Source of the DNA: CAZLBV01 sp964557845
GTDB taxonomy: Bacteria; Acidobacteriota; Aminicenantia; Aminicenantales; Aminicenantaceae
Reading direction: 5' to 3'
NCBI GenBank assembly: GCA_964557845.1
Contig: CAZLBV010000295.1
Span: 1 to 9,023, forward strand
Length of the DNA stretch: 9,023 nt
Below the pieces are notes generated by a model, which saw nothing but the letters and a program-made list of their open reading frames with translations, was not told where the DNA came from and searched no databases. This document shows positions 1 to 5,404 of the stretch, piece after piece. The position numbers were made by a program, and so were the translations under genes. Every line of letters begins with the position of its first letter. Within the stretch, counting starts at the first letter, position 1.

Positions 1-48
1 ATCGATAAAATCCGCCCGCGCCAATCCAGTGAAGTCATTGAAGTATGA
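1..48 (+). CDS. 3' end of a truncated gene, product unknown
   Basis: Frame 1 is open from the first base and ends at TGA 46-48, giving the 15-residue tail IDKIRPRQSSEVIEV. The codon choice looks coding and a foldback element starts 10 bases after the stop, as expected for the end of a gene. The tail is too short to name a family. It could be a chance open stretch, because an open frame of 15 codons is not rare. Confidence 0.4.
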   Translation: MDKIRPRQSSEVIEV

Positions 49-57
49 GTGATAGAT

Positions 58-168
58 AAAAAAAGGGTCCGCCTTACTCTATCCCCATTTTTTCCTGAAT
101 TTCTCCGGTCTTATTCACTAAAATTATTCCACAAAAAATAAGTAAATAGTAAGGCGGACCTATTTTTT
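58..168. repeat. Foldback element with 13 bp perfect terminal inverted repeats (MITE- or REP-like)
   Basis: GGTCCGCCTTACT at 66-78 is exactly complementary to AGTAAGGCGGACC at 148-160. Beyond two mismatched positions the arms extend as A6 (58-63) against T6 (163-168). The enclosed 69 bases are AT-rich, lack a coding frame and contain CTATCCCC (79-86) and AAAAAATAAGTAAATAG (133-149), both of which recur near 5937-5966. The size and ends suit a non-autonomous mobile element or a transposase-associated palindrome. As RNA, the long stem followed by a T-run could also help terminate transcription of the upstream gene. No target-site duplication was recognised. Confidence 0.55.
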
Positions 169-170
169 TA

Positions 171-199
171 TTGAGCTAAGTTCAAAGTGGTAGTATGAT
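171..199 (+). promoter_or_regulatory. Sigma-70-type promoter for the nucleotidyltransferase cassette
   Basis: A -35-like TTGAGC (171-176) is separated by exactly 17 bp from a -10-like TATGAT (194-199), matching 4/6 and 5/6 of consensus. Transcription would start near base 206, about 18 bases before the ATG at 224. The promoter begins at the outer edge of the foldback element. Recognition is by eye only. Confidence 0.55.
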
Positions 200-201
200 T
201 T

Positions 202-217
202 ACCTGAATTATCAGGT
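202..217. promoter_or_regulatory. Palindrome over the predicted transcription start and ribosome-binding site (operator candidate)
   Basis: ACCTGA (202-207) and TCAGGT (212-217) form a perfect inverted repeat around ATTA. The right arm overlaps the Shine-Dalgarno sequence AGGTGA (214-219), which sits 4 bases before the ATG at 224. The predicted start near 206 would leave only the right arm in the mRNA. A DNA operator is therefore more likely than an RNA hairpin, unless transcription starts further upstream. Autoregulation by a product of the cassette is an inference. Confidence 0.4.
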
Positions 218-223
218 GAGACA

Positions 224-790
224 ATGAACCAAAAAGAAATAATCGATCTGATCAAAAAAACAGAGTCGCCGCTTAAGAGGCAGCTTTTATTGGTTGCGCT
301 GATATCTTATCTGCTTAGGCTTAAAGGGAAAGAGATTCCAATTATTATAGGAGGGCTGGCTCTTTCCTATTACACCCGGGAAGTGTATTTCACAGCAGAT
401 ATCGATCTGGCCTACTCAGATGGGGAGTCATTGGGTGAAGTATTAGAGGAGCTGAACTTTAAAAAAAAGGGAAAATACTGGGTTAATGAAGGTTTAAAGT
501 CAGCAGTCGAAGTTCCGGTGAATGTTCTGGCTGATGAAGAAGCCCCTACAGAAACTGTGGAACTCGGTCCGGACCTTTACTGTAAGATCATTGGGATCGA
601 GGATCTGATCATAGACAGGATTAAAACGTATAAGGACTTACATTCTGAGAGCGATGGAGAGATGGCTGAGCTTTTGATAATGCGCTATTTCGATGAAGTG
701 GACTGGGAGTATATTGAGTTGAAAGCCGCGCATCCGGAAATTGATGTGGGAGAAGAGCTGAGGGAATTAAAGGGAAAAGCAGAAGCATGA
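224..790 (+). CDS. DUF6036-like nucleotidyltransferase (MNT/AbiEii-type fold), possible toxin-antitoxin or defence component
   Basis: This 188-residue protein has the signature of small polymerase-beta-fold nucleotidyltransferases: IIGGLALSYY at 41-50 (the GG loop) followed by TADIDLAY at 57-64, where D59 and D61 would bind catalytic metals. E96 in SAVEVPVN is a plausible third carboxylate. The helical C-terminal part, GIEDLIIDRIKTYKD (124-138), matches the segment that follows the catalytic core in DUF6036 and AbiEii relatives. Such enzymes transfer NMP groups to proteins or tRNA, and many belong to toxin-antitoxin or abortive-infection loci; the target here is unknown. The start is supported by AGGTGA at 214-219. 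The last codon and stop overlap the next gene by ATGA (787-790), which implies translational coupling. Fold assignment is fairly firm, biological role is inference. Confidence 0.75.
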   Translation: MNQKEIIDLIKKTESPLKRQLLLVALISYLLRLKGKEIPIIIGGLALSYYTREVYFTADIDLAYSDGESLGEVLEELNFKKKGKYWVNEGLKSAVEVPVNVLADEEAPTETVELGPDLYCKIIGIEDLIIDRIKTYKDLHSESDGEMAELLIMRYFDEVDWEYIELKAAHPEIDVGEELRELKGKAEA

Positions 791-999
791 AAAAAAAGAA
801 ACAAAAATTTGAAGATCTGTCCCTGGTGGAATTCCTGTTGTTCAGGGATAAAGCAGGATTTACAAGATATATAAAGCAGTCGAAAAGGGGTGAAGAGGAG
901 AGAAAGATCCTGCTCGATCTGGGTTTAAAAAAAATCAAGGAACGAGATAAAACAGAATTTATTCCTATTGGTTATAGAAAGAGGAAATTTATAATTTAG
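787..999 (+). CDS. Small lysine-rich protein coupled to the nucleotidyltransferase, function unknown
   Basis: A 70-residue, strongly basic protein that I do not recognise. It opens with MKKKKQKFEDLSLVEFLLF, continues through a charged region predicted by eye to be mostly helical (residues 8-52), and ends with the basic tail GYRKRKFII. Its ATG overlaps the preceding stop as ATGA and no separate ribosome-binding site is obvious, so it is probably translated by reinitiation after the nucleotidyltransferase. That arrangement and its size suit a partner or antitoxin. There is no visible helix-turn-helix or ribbon-helix-helix, no signal peptide and no membrane segment. An A8 run (790-797) straddles the overlap and could slip. 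It could also be a conserved accessory subunit. Real-gene likelihood is good because of the coupling, but function cannot be stated. Confidence 0.6.
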   Translation: MKKKKQKFEDLSLVEFLLFRDKAGFTRYIKQSKRGEEERKILLDLGLKKIKERDKTEFIPIGYRKRKFII

Positions 1000-1249
1000 G
1001 TCTCCGGCTTTAATCTTAATATTCTTTGGGGCTGCCTGTTTCTAAATCCCAAAAGAAGAAGAAAAAAAAGCGGCTACCCATTCTCTTTTAATTTCCCGAT
1101 CCTCATTGATCCAGGAACCTTTATAATAGACATCTCCATCATTCTGGATTCTTGACCGGATGAGAATAAAATGGTTAAGGTCACGTTATCAATAAGTGAA
1201 GAGAAAAAATTTGGAAAAATAGTTGAAGCTAATGAAAAGCAAAATTGAT

Positions 1250-1278
1250 TTGACGTTAAAACGTTTTAATGTTAATCT
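1250..1278 (+). promoter_or_regulatory. Weak promoter candidate for the RHH/RelE pair
   Basis: TTGACG (1250-1255, 5/6 match to the -35 consensus) is followed at 17 bp by TAATCT (1273-1278), a poor -10. The spacer contains a perfect palindrome, which makes the location credible for an autoregulated toxin-antitoxin promoter. The -10 call is weak. Confidence 0.3.
1256..1269. promoter_or_regulatory. 14 bp perfect palindrome, likely RHH antitoxin operator
   Basis: TTAAAACGTTTTAA reads identically on both strands. It lies 37 bp before the chosen antitoxin start and directly after a TTGACG -35-like box, so binding there would block polymerase. Ribbon-helix-helix antitoxins typically bind short palindromes in their own promoters and are helped by the toxin (conditional cooperativity). 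That this antitoxin binds here is inference from position and symmetry. Confidence 0.45.
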
Positions 1279-1306
1279 TGGGGTGACTAATGAATCAAGG
1301 TTTAAC

Positions 1307-1540
1307 ATGAAATCAGAAAAAAAAAGAGCAACAATCTATTTCGATCCTGATCTTTTTAAGACTCTGCGCTTGAAGGCTGCAGCAGTTGAGGATTCCATTT
1401 CTGATCTGGTTAACGAAGCCGTTCGTTTATCTCTGAGAGAGGATGAGATCGATCTCCGAGCATATGAAGAAAGAGCGGATGAAACTCTAATCAGTTTTGA
1501 GGACGTTTTGAAAAAGCTCAGGATGAATGGAAAAATATAA
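1307..1540 (+). CDS. CopG/RHH-family antitoxin of a type II toxin-antitoxin pair
   Basis: A 77-residue protein starting MKSEKKRATIYFDPDLF, the usual opening of small ribbon-helix-helix antitoxins. RATIYFD (residues 7-13) is the DNA-contacting beta strand, and the two helices follow through LRLKAAAVEDSISDLVNEAV. The C-terminal half (LRAYEERADETLISFEDVLKKL) is the acidic/amphipathic segment expected to wrap the toxin. The frame is open further upstream (TTG 1223, ATG 1232), but ATG 1307 was chosen because AAGG (1297-1300) lies six bases before it, the length fits the family, and the upstream residues look non-homologous and would place the start before the operator. It overlaps the toxin gene by 14 bases. 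Probable role: repress its own promoter and neutralise the adjacent RelE-like toxin. Confidence 0.85.
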   Translation: MKSEKKRATIYFDPDLFKTLRLKAAAVEDSISDLVNEAVRLSLREDEIDLRAYEERADETLISFEDVLKKLRMNGKI

Positions 1541-1784
1541 ATTATTTTTCAGGAAGTCCGCATTTAAAGAACTCGAAGGTATCCCTCCTGTTTTTTTAAA
1601 ATCTATATTGACCCGCATTGAATTTTTATCTGAAAATCCTAGGCCTCAAGGATGTCTGAAATTATCAACTAAAGAGCTGTACCGTCTCCGCCAGGGAGAT
1701 TATCGAATCATCTATTCTGTCGACGATTATGAAAAAACGATCATAATTACCAAGATCGGCCACCGCCGTGAGATTTATAGATAG
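1527..1784 (+). CDS. RelE/ParE-superfamily toxin
   Basis: An 85-residue basic protein with the RelE/ParE pattern: KLFFRKSAFKELEGIPP (residues 5-21), the N-terminal strand and helix; a second helix through LTRIEFLSENPRPQG (28-42); then YRLRQGDYRIIYSVDD (52-67) and the C-terminal strand IIITKIGHRREIYR. The conserved arginines in YRLRQGDYR and the terminal HRREIYR are the residues RelE-type mRNA interferases use on ribosome-bound mRNA. A ParE-like gyrase activity cannot be excluded from sequence alone. Start ATG 1527 follows AGGA (1520-1523) closely and lies inside the antitoxin gene, giving the usual antitoxin-first coupling. The gene looks intact. Confidence 0.88.
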   Translation: MEKYKLFFRKSAFKELEGIPPVFLKSILTRIEFLSENPRPQGCLKLSTKELYRLRQGDYRIIYSVDDYEKTIIITKIGHRREIYR

Positions 1785-1862
1785 AATTTTGACTGGTTAT
1801 AATTTCTTGATTATAAGTGGTAACATATCACATATGCAATTTATATAACTGGCTCAGATTGT

Positions 1863-2279
1863 CTATTTTTCCCATGTTGCCAGATAAATCTTGAGGATTC
1901 TATAACCGTCGGTGTTTTCTTCAACAGAATATACCTTATTGTTTTTCCAAATCCTGAAGTCAGCTTTGGTCACTAGTTGGGAGATGAATATTCCTTTGGC
2001 GTCAAAAATGTCAACCACATATTCCCCTTCGTTTTTACCTTTGACATAGGTGCGTACATATATTCTATCCTGCTCATCCAGAACGAAATTTTGAAACGGG
2101 GGGAAGTAATCAGGGAATTCGAACATTTCTCTGGTGTTGATTCCTCCGGCATTTGATGGGATCCGCTCCAGCATCTCATCGATATCTTCCTGAGTGATCT
2201 TTAACGGTTTGTAATCCTTTTTGATGGTGCGGATATTTTTTCCCTCTGGATTGAAAACCTTGATCTCATAATCCTGATT
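1863..2279 (-). pseudogene. C-terminal fragment of a six-bladed beta-propeller protein
   Basis: Reading the minus strand from 2279 gives NQDYEIKVFNPEGKNIRTI and then continues to TAG at 1865-1863, about 138 residues. Repeated blade-type units are visible: EIKVFNPEGKNIRTI; FVLDEQDRIYVRTYV; YVVDIFDAKGIFISQL; a final KNNKVYSVEENTDGYRILKIYLATWEK. These are the 'hydrophobic strand, D.dG, IyV' units of NHL-like/6-bladed propellers, usually secreted or lipoprotein chains of about 350-400 residues, so only the last two or three blades remain. The first in-frame ATG (2174) starts inside a blade and no signal sequence precedes it. Upstream of 2279 the same frame stays open but no longer looks like a propeller, because the DNA there encodes a beta-barrel protein in another frame. 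It is probably a remnant left by a deletion. Expression from ATG 2174 is possible but unlikely to give a folded propeller. Confidence 0.65.
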
Positions 2280-2830
2280 CCGAGCGAGCCGAAGATTCCT
2301 GAAAAATCGCCGGTCACAGACCAGCCCGCTTTGGCGGTGATCATTATTTTATTTAAAAAGTTTGCGGCATTTTCCCAGAAATAAAGGTGGGCACCGAACA
2401 AAGGAGCAATATGAGGCTCATCTTTCAATCCGCTTATGTCCTCATTCCCCAATTCATTACTTACAGATACAAAACTATACCCTAGATTGATCCCGGTAAA
2501 AAAATCCAGGCCCTGTGCCTCACCGATATTAAGATGATAGATCAAGTCAAGCGAAGGCTTATAGACTGTGAAAGTAAATTTTCCGGCAAAAAGTCTCAGA
2601 TAATCAGACCACTTATCATACATGATCGTAGCGCCGATACCGATGTGATTGGATAACGAAAATTCCAAGCTGGCCCCCAGGGGCAGAGGCCAGGTATCGA
2701 AAGGATCATCAGTAGCAGCCAAGGAATTAAGGCCGATCTGTCCAGTCAAGAACAAAGATCCTTTTGAGAACTTTGTGTCCTGGGGGGAAGCAAAAACCGG
2801 TATAGAAGCCGATACAACCATAACAAACAA
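2201..2830 (-). CDS. Outer-membrane beta-barrel protein, probably damaged at both ends
   Basis: Alternating amphipathic strands rich in glycine and aromatics (GSLFLTGQIGLNSLAA, LGASLEFSLSNHIGIGATIMY, PSLDLIYHLNIG, LDFFTGINLGYSFVSV) indicate an eight- to ten-stranded barrel of the OmpA/OMP_b-brl type. Cleavage after VSASIPVFA would release SPQDTKF. Two oddities appear. First, the earliest standard start is TTG 2830, which leaves a signal peptide without its basic N-region. The frame is open upstream to 2984 and encodes KGREIKITVLLSSVVCLFVM, but it contains no ATG, GTG or TTG; ATT at 2887-2885 would give the ideal length. Second, the last strand GSLGIRI should end the protein with an aromatic residue, but the frame runs on 23 residues through DNA that encodes propeller sequence in another frame, to TAA 2203-2201. 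It was probably a functional porin-like or adhesin-like barrel; it may now be a pseudogene. Confidence 0.6.
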   Translation of the reverse strand: MFVMVVSASIPVFASPQDTKFSKGSLFLTGQIGLNSLAATDDPFDTWPLPLGASLEFSLSNHIGIGATIMYDKWSDYLRLFAGKFTFTVYKPSLDLIYHLNIGEAQGLDFFTGINLGYSFVSVSNELGNEDISGLKDEPHIAPLFGAHLYFWENAANFLNKIMITAKAGWSVTGDFSGIFGSLGIRIMRSRFSIQREKISAPSKRITNR

Positions 2831-2870
2831 ACAAACGACTGATGAGAGTAAAACTGTTATTTTTATTTCA

Positions 2871-3035
2871 CGTCCTTTTTTTTGAATTTTTTTATCACAC
2901 TCGTTGACCTTTTTCTTCCTATAAGCAAATAATATGCCAATTATTGAATTTTCCTTTTTGCCTGGAATTTTTATCTTCCTGCTTTAAAATTGCTTAAAGA
3001 TGTTGTCCTTTTTTGGTGCTCGTGTCCTTTTTTAG
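2871..3035. repeat. Three dispersed GTCCTTTTTT boxes
   Basis: GTCC followed by a T-run of six or more occurs at 2872-2883, 3005-3014 and 3024-3033. The last two sit in near-identical TGTCCTTTTTT(G/A)GG contexts 19 bp apart. On the minus strand these read AAAAAAGGAC, and the 2872 copy lies within the start region of the beta-barrel gene. They may be remnants of a short intergenic repeat or coincidental AT-rich sequence. Confidence 0.3.
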
Positions 3036-3039
3036 GGAC

Positions 3040-3074
3040 GTTAAATTGATTAAATTAAAATTAACTCAATTAAC
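3040..3074. promoter_or_regulatory. Imperfect inverted repeat and AT-rich block abutting the -35 box
   Basis: GTTAAATTGA (3040-3049) and TCAATTAAC (3066-3074) are complementary apart from one extra A. They flank 16 AT-rich bases and end one base before TTGACA. The position suits an upstream activating (UP) element or a regulator site for the radical SAM gene. No regulator is identified. Confidence 0.35.
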
Positions 3075-3103
3075 TTGACAATAAATCCCTAGGGGTGAAT
3101 AAT
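3075..3103 (+). promoter_or_regulatory. Strong sigma-70-type promoter of the radical SAM gene
   Basis: A perfect TTGACA -35 (3075-3080) lies 17 bp from AATAAT (3098-3103, 5/6 match). Transcription would begin near 3110. That places the in-frame GTG at 3095 upstream of the transcript and argues for ATG 3158 as the true start, leaving a leader of roughly 50 bases. Confidence 0.65.
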
Positions 3104-3157
3104 AAATTCGTGGGAAAAGGGAGTAGTCTCCAGGAAAATAGCTTAAGGATCTCACAG

Positions 3158-4645
3158 ATGAAAATCCTTCTGGTAAAACCTCCATTAAATAAAAACACCT
3201 TATCAACAACTTTAGGTGAACCCCTGGAACTTGAGTATATTGCTGCTTCGGTGCCTGACCATGAAACTGAAATTTTTGATATGAGGATTGAAAAAAAACT
3301 GATTCAAAAGTTGAAAAGATTTAAACCTGATATCGTTGGCATTACAGCCTATACCTGCGAAGCGAATTCAGCCCGTTCTGTTTTAAAAGAAGTTAAAAGA
3401 TTTAACAATCGGATTAAAACAGTGGTAGGCGGGCACCATGCAACTTTTTTACCCAATGATTTTGCCGACTCATATGTGGACACGGTTTTTTTGGGCTTTT
3501 CAGATCATACCTTTAGAAAGTATGTGGACATATTGGATCAAGGTGGTGATGGAAAAAACGTCGAGAATACAGCCTACACTCAGAATGGAAATTTAAATTT
3601 CACCGAAAGAAAGCCTGTTGATTTTGATCTCAATTCACTGCCTTGGCCGGCAAGACATTTAACCCTCCATTACAGAAAATATTATCGGGATACCACGCGG
3701 AGAAAAACCGCACTGCTTCTGACTAATAGGGGATGTCCCTATCGCTGCACTTTTTGCGCTTGCTGGAAATTAATGAATGGAAAATACCGGGTGCGCGATC
3801 CTGAATCTGTTGTTGATGAGATGGCTGCACTACCTGAAGATACTGATCTAGTTTGTTTTGCCGATGATAATACTCTCCACAGCATCAGCCGCTCCAAAAA
3901 ACTTATTGAGCTAATGAAAAAGAAAAAAATCAGAAAAAAATTCACGATGTATGCAAGAGCAGAGACCATTGTCAATCATCCTGAAATTGTTGAAGATCTG
4001 CAGGATTGTGGTCTCGAATATATCACAGTAGGAATTGAATCCTTTCGGGATGAAGAATTAAAGAGATTAAGGAAACAGAGTACTGTAGCCTTGAATAACG
4101 AGGCAATCCGGAATCTGCAGAGAATAGGGGTAAGCATTTCCGCGCATCTGATAGTTGATCCTGATTATGATAAGGATGATTTCAAACAGCTTTACGAATA
4201 TGTATGCCAAATGAAGCTTTTTCGCCCTGCCTTTCCTGTTCTTACCCCTCTTCCCGGTACAGAACTTTATGAAAAAAACAAAAATAATTTAGTCATCCAA
4301 AATTCCGATTATTTTGATTTTGCTCATTCCATTTTTCCTACAAAATTGAGCCGAAAACGATTTTATCGTGAGGTAGCCAATCTTTATCAAAAGAGTTATT
4401 CCTTGAAAAGACATTTACTATGCAGACTCAAGAATCTCAGATTCTTATCTAAAAAATCTGATGGATATGTTCGGCTTAATTTTGATAGATTATCTCTTTT
4501 AACGGTTTTACTGATAGGGATTTTTGCTTACCCTAAATTAATAAGATTAAGAAACAGCTACAAATCCGAACCACTAACGCCAAAAAGTAATACCAAAATA
4601 GATCAGGATCGAAAAAGATCTTTTGGTATAAACCAGATTGAATAG
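3158..4645 (+). CDS. Cobalamin-binding radical SAM protein, HpnR-like
   Basis: A 495-residue protein with a Rossmann-type B12-binding N-domain (about 1-125; PDIVGITAYTCEANSA, TVVGGHHATFLP) followed by a radical SAM core whose CPYRCTFC at 193-200 supplies the three cysteines C193, C197 and C200 for the [4Fe-4S] cluster. VGIESF (291-296) and PLPGTELY (364-371) fit the later barrel strands. Overall order and the motif HSIFPTKLSRKRFYREV resemble hopanoid C-3 methylase HpnR and related B12 methyltransferases, so C-methylation of an unactivated carbon in a lipid-like substrate is plausible. Substrate is unknown and no hopanoid gene is nearby. The classic DxHxxG cobalamin His ligand is absent, and the usual GEGE segment reads GFSD. 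A hydrophobic segment (446-458, LLTVLLIGIFAYP) near the C-terminus suggests membrane association. The start is chosen from AAGGA (3145-3149), the M-K-I-L-L-V opening and the promoter position; an alternative GTG 3095 is less likely. Confidence 0.85.
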   Translation: MKILLVKPPLNKNTLSTTLGEPLELEYIAASVPDHETEIFDMRIEKKLIQKLKRFKPDIVGITAYTCEANSARSVLKEVKRFNNRIKTVVGGHHATFLPNDFADSYVDTVFLGFSDHTFRKYVDILDQGGDGKNVENTAYTQNGNLNFTERKPVDFDLNSLPWPARHLTLHYRKYYRDTTRRKTALLLTNRGCPYRCTFCACWKLMNGKYRVRDPESVVDEMAALPEDTDLVCFADDNTLHSISRSKKLIELMKKKKIRKKFTMYARAETIVNHPEIVEDLQDCGLEYITVGIESFRDEELKRLRKQSTVALNNEAIRNLQRIGVSISAHLIVDPDYDKDDFKQLYEYVCQMKLFRPAFPVLTPLPGTELYEKNKNNLVIQNSDYFDFAHSIFPTKLSRKRFYREVANLYQKSYSLKRHLLCRLKNLRFLSKKSDGYVRLNFDRLSLLTVLLIGIFAYPKLIRLRNSYKSEPLTPKSNTKIDQDRKRSFGINQIE

Positions 4646-4657
4646 ATGAAAAGAAAG

Positions 4658-5404
4658 TTAACGGGGAAACCAGTCAGTTTTTAAAACAGCCGTTTCCAAA
4701 TAGTCTTTCTCTTTGTGCAGACAGTGAAGATAGATCTGCCTGTCATCTTGCTTGATCTCCTGGGCCTCAGAGATAATGCGGTCGCCGTATCGACTTTCAG
4801 CCCGGTAGCTGACTTCGAGTCCTTCAAGCCTGAAATCCCTCCAGGTCTCAGCCGGAACCGTCTCTATGGCCCATTCAATGTAATTGACAAAATTAACATG
4901 CTGGTTAGTGTCGAGGTCACTGAGCCTTACATTGAAAGCCTTGCATGAGGTAATTTCATCTGGTACGGGAAGTTTTTCGAATGAGTCGTCAAGGGCGCGC
5001 GACCTTCCCGGGATTGGGATCCGGATGATGAAATCGGGAAGAACCACCGGTTTTTTTTTGACCAGATCGATAACCATCCAGGAAGTTGTGGCTGATCCTA
5101 TGAGTTCATCACGGTCATAGATAAGGAAATCCCGGAGCGCAAAATAATTTTTCTGGCCGGAAGGCCAGGTTTCTATCCTGATAGTATCTCCCCATAAAGG
5201 ATATTTTTTCATCTGGACATGCAGCCGGGAAAGAACCCATGTCAATCCTTTGCTTCTAAGAACTCCCACTGAAGCTCCCAGTTCATTGGCATGATTTCCC
5301 GCGATCTCTCCCAGATAGCGGCAAATGGATTGGATGGATGCCTGTCCCCGGGAGTTGATCTCATAGGACCGGACTTTAAAATTTTCTTTACGAATGGATT
5401 TCAT
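4658..5404 (-). CDS. Acyl-ACP thioesterase (FatA/FatB-like, double hot-dog)
   Basis: A 248-residue protein of the size and pattern of bacterial acyl-ACP thioesterases, which hydrolyse acyl-ACP to free fatty acid and ACP in the cytoplasm. The first hot-dog half contains IETWPSGQKNYFALRDFLI (77-95). The second carries LSDLDTNQHVNFVNYIEW (161-178), in which D165, N167 and H169 match the Asp-x-Asn-x-His active-site motif of plant FatB, and E203 in YRAES lies at the spacing of the downstream catalytic acid. SWMVIDLVKKKPV (108-120) matches the end of the first domain. Its ATG shares one base with the Nudix stop (TAATG, 5406-5402), so it is translated by coupling. It converges on the radical SAM gene with only 12 bases between stops and no clear terminator. 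Chain-length preference cannot be read from sequence. Confidence 0.87.
   Translation of the reverse strand: MKSIRKENFKVRSYEINSRGQASIQSICRYLGEIAGNHANELGASVGVLRSKGLTWVLSRLHVQMKKYPLWGDTIRIETWPSGQKNYFALRDFLIYDRDELIGSATTSWMVIDLVKKKPVVLPDFIIRIPIPGRSRALDDSFEKLPVPDEITSCKAFNVRLSDLDTNQHVNFVNYIEWAIETVPAETWRDFRLEGLEVSYRAESRYGDRIISEAQEIKQDDRQIYLHCLHKEKDYLETAVLKTDWFPR

Larger units (their letters stand above)
1000..1306. other. Gap between the two small-gene cassettes, with possible decayed coding remnants
   Basis: No complete gene is convincing here. On the minus strand a frame is open between stops at 1188-1186 and 1044-1042. It reads like protein over part of its length (DVYYKGSWINEDREIKREW) but has no start codon, so it may be the end of a degraded gene. 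On the plus strand ATG 1171 opens 25 codons (MVKVTLSISEEKKF...) ending at 1248, possibly debris of an antitoxin-like N-terminus. The operator and promoter region of the following pair occupies 1250-1280. No clear terminator follows the upstream cassette. Confidence 0.35.

Noticed and set aside
621..938. Minus-strand open frame antisense to the nucleotidyltransferase cassette
   Set aside because: It is antisense to two coupled genes and its composition (runs of Phe, Ser, Leu) is that of reverse-complemented Lys-rich coding DNA.
1171..1248. 25-codon open frame MVKVTLSISEEKKF... before the antitoxin
   Set aside because: Too short to be a gene with confidence and it ends before the operator. It may be debris of an antitoxin-like start.
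1223..1306. TTG 1223 or ATG 1232 as start of the RHH antitoxin
   Set aside because: The extra residues do not resemble the family, the starts lie upstream of the operator palindrome, and ATG 1307 has AAGG at good spacing.
1822..1842. CATAT/ATATG inverted repeat between the toxin and the propeller remnant
   Set aside because: A 5 bp AT-only stem with no T-run is too weak to call a terminator.
3095..3157. GTG start 21 codons upstream in the radical SAM frame
   Set aside because: It precedes the -10 box of a strong promoter, whereas ATG 3158 has a good ribosome-binding site and a family-like N-terminus.
3158..4645. Naming the radical SAM gene hpnR
   Set aside because: Resemblance is at family level only. 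Cobalamin motifs differ and no hopanoid biosynthesis gene is in the window.
4715..5120. Plus-strand open frames across the thioesterase
   Set aside because: They lie opposite an enzyme with intact active-site motifs and resemble no protein family.
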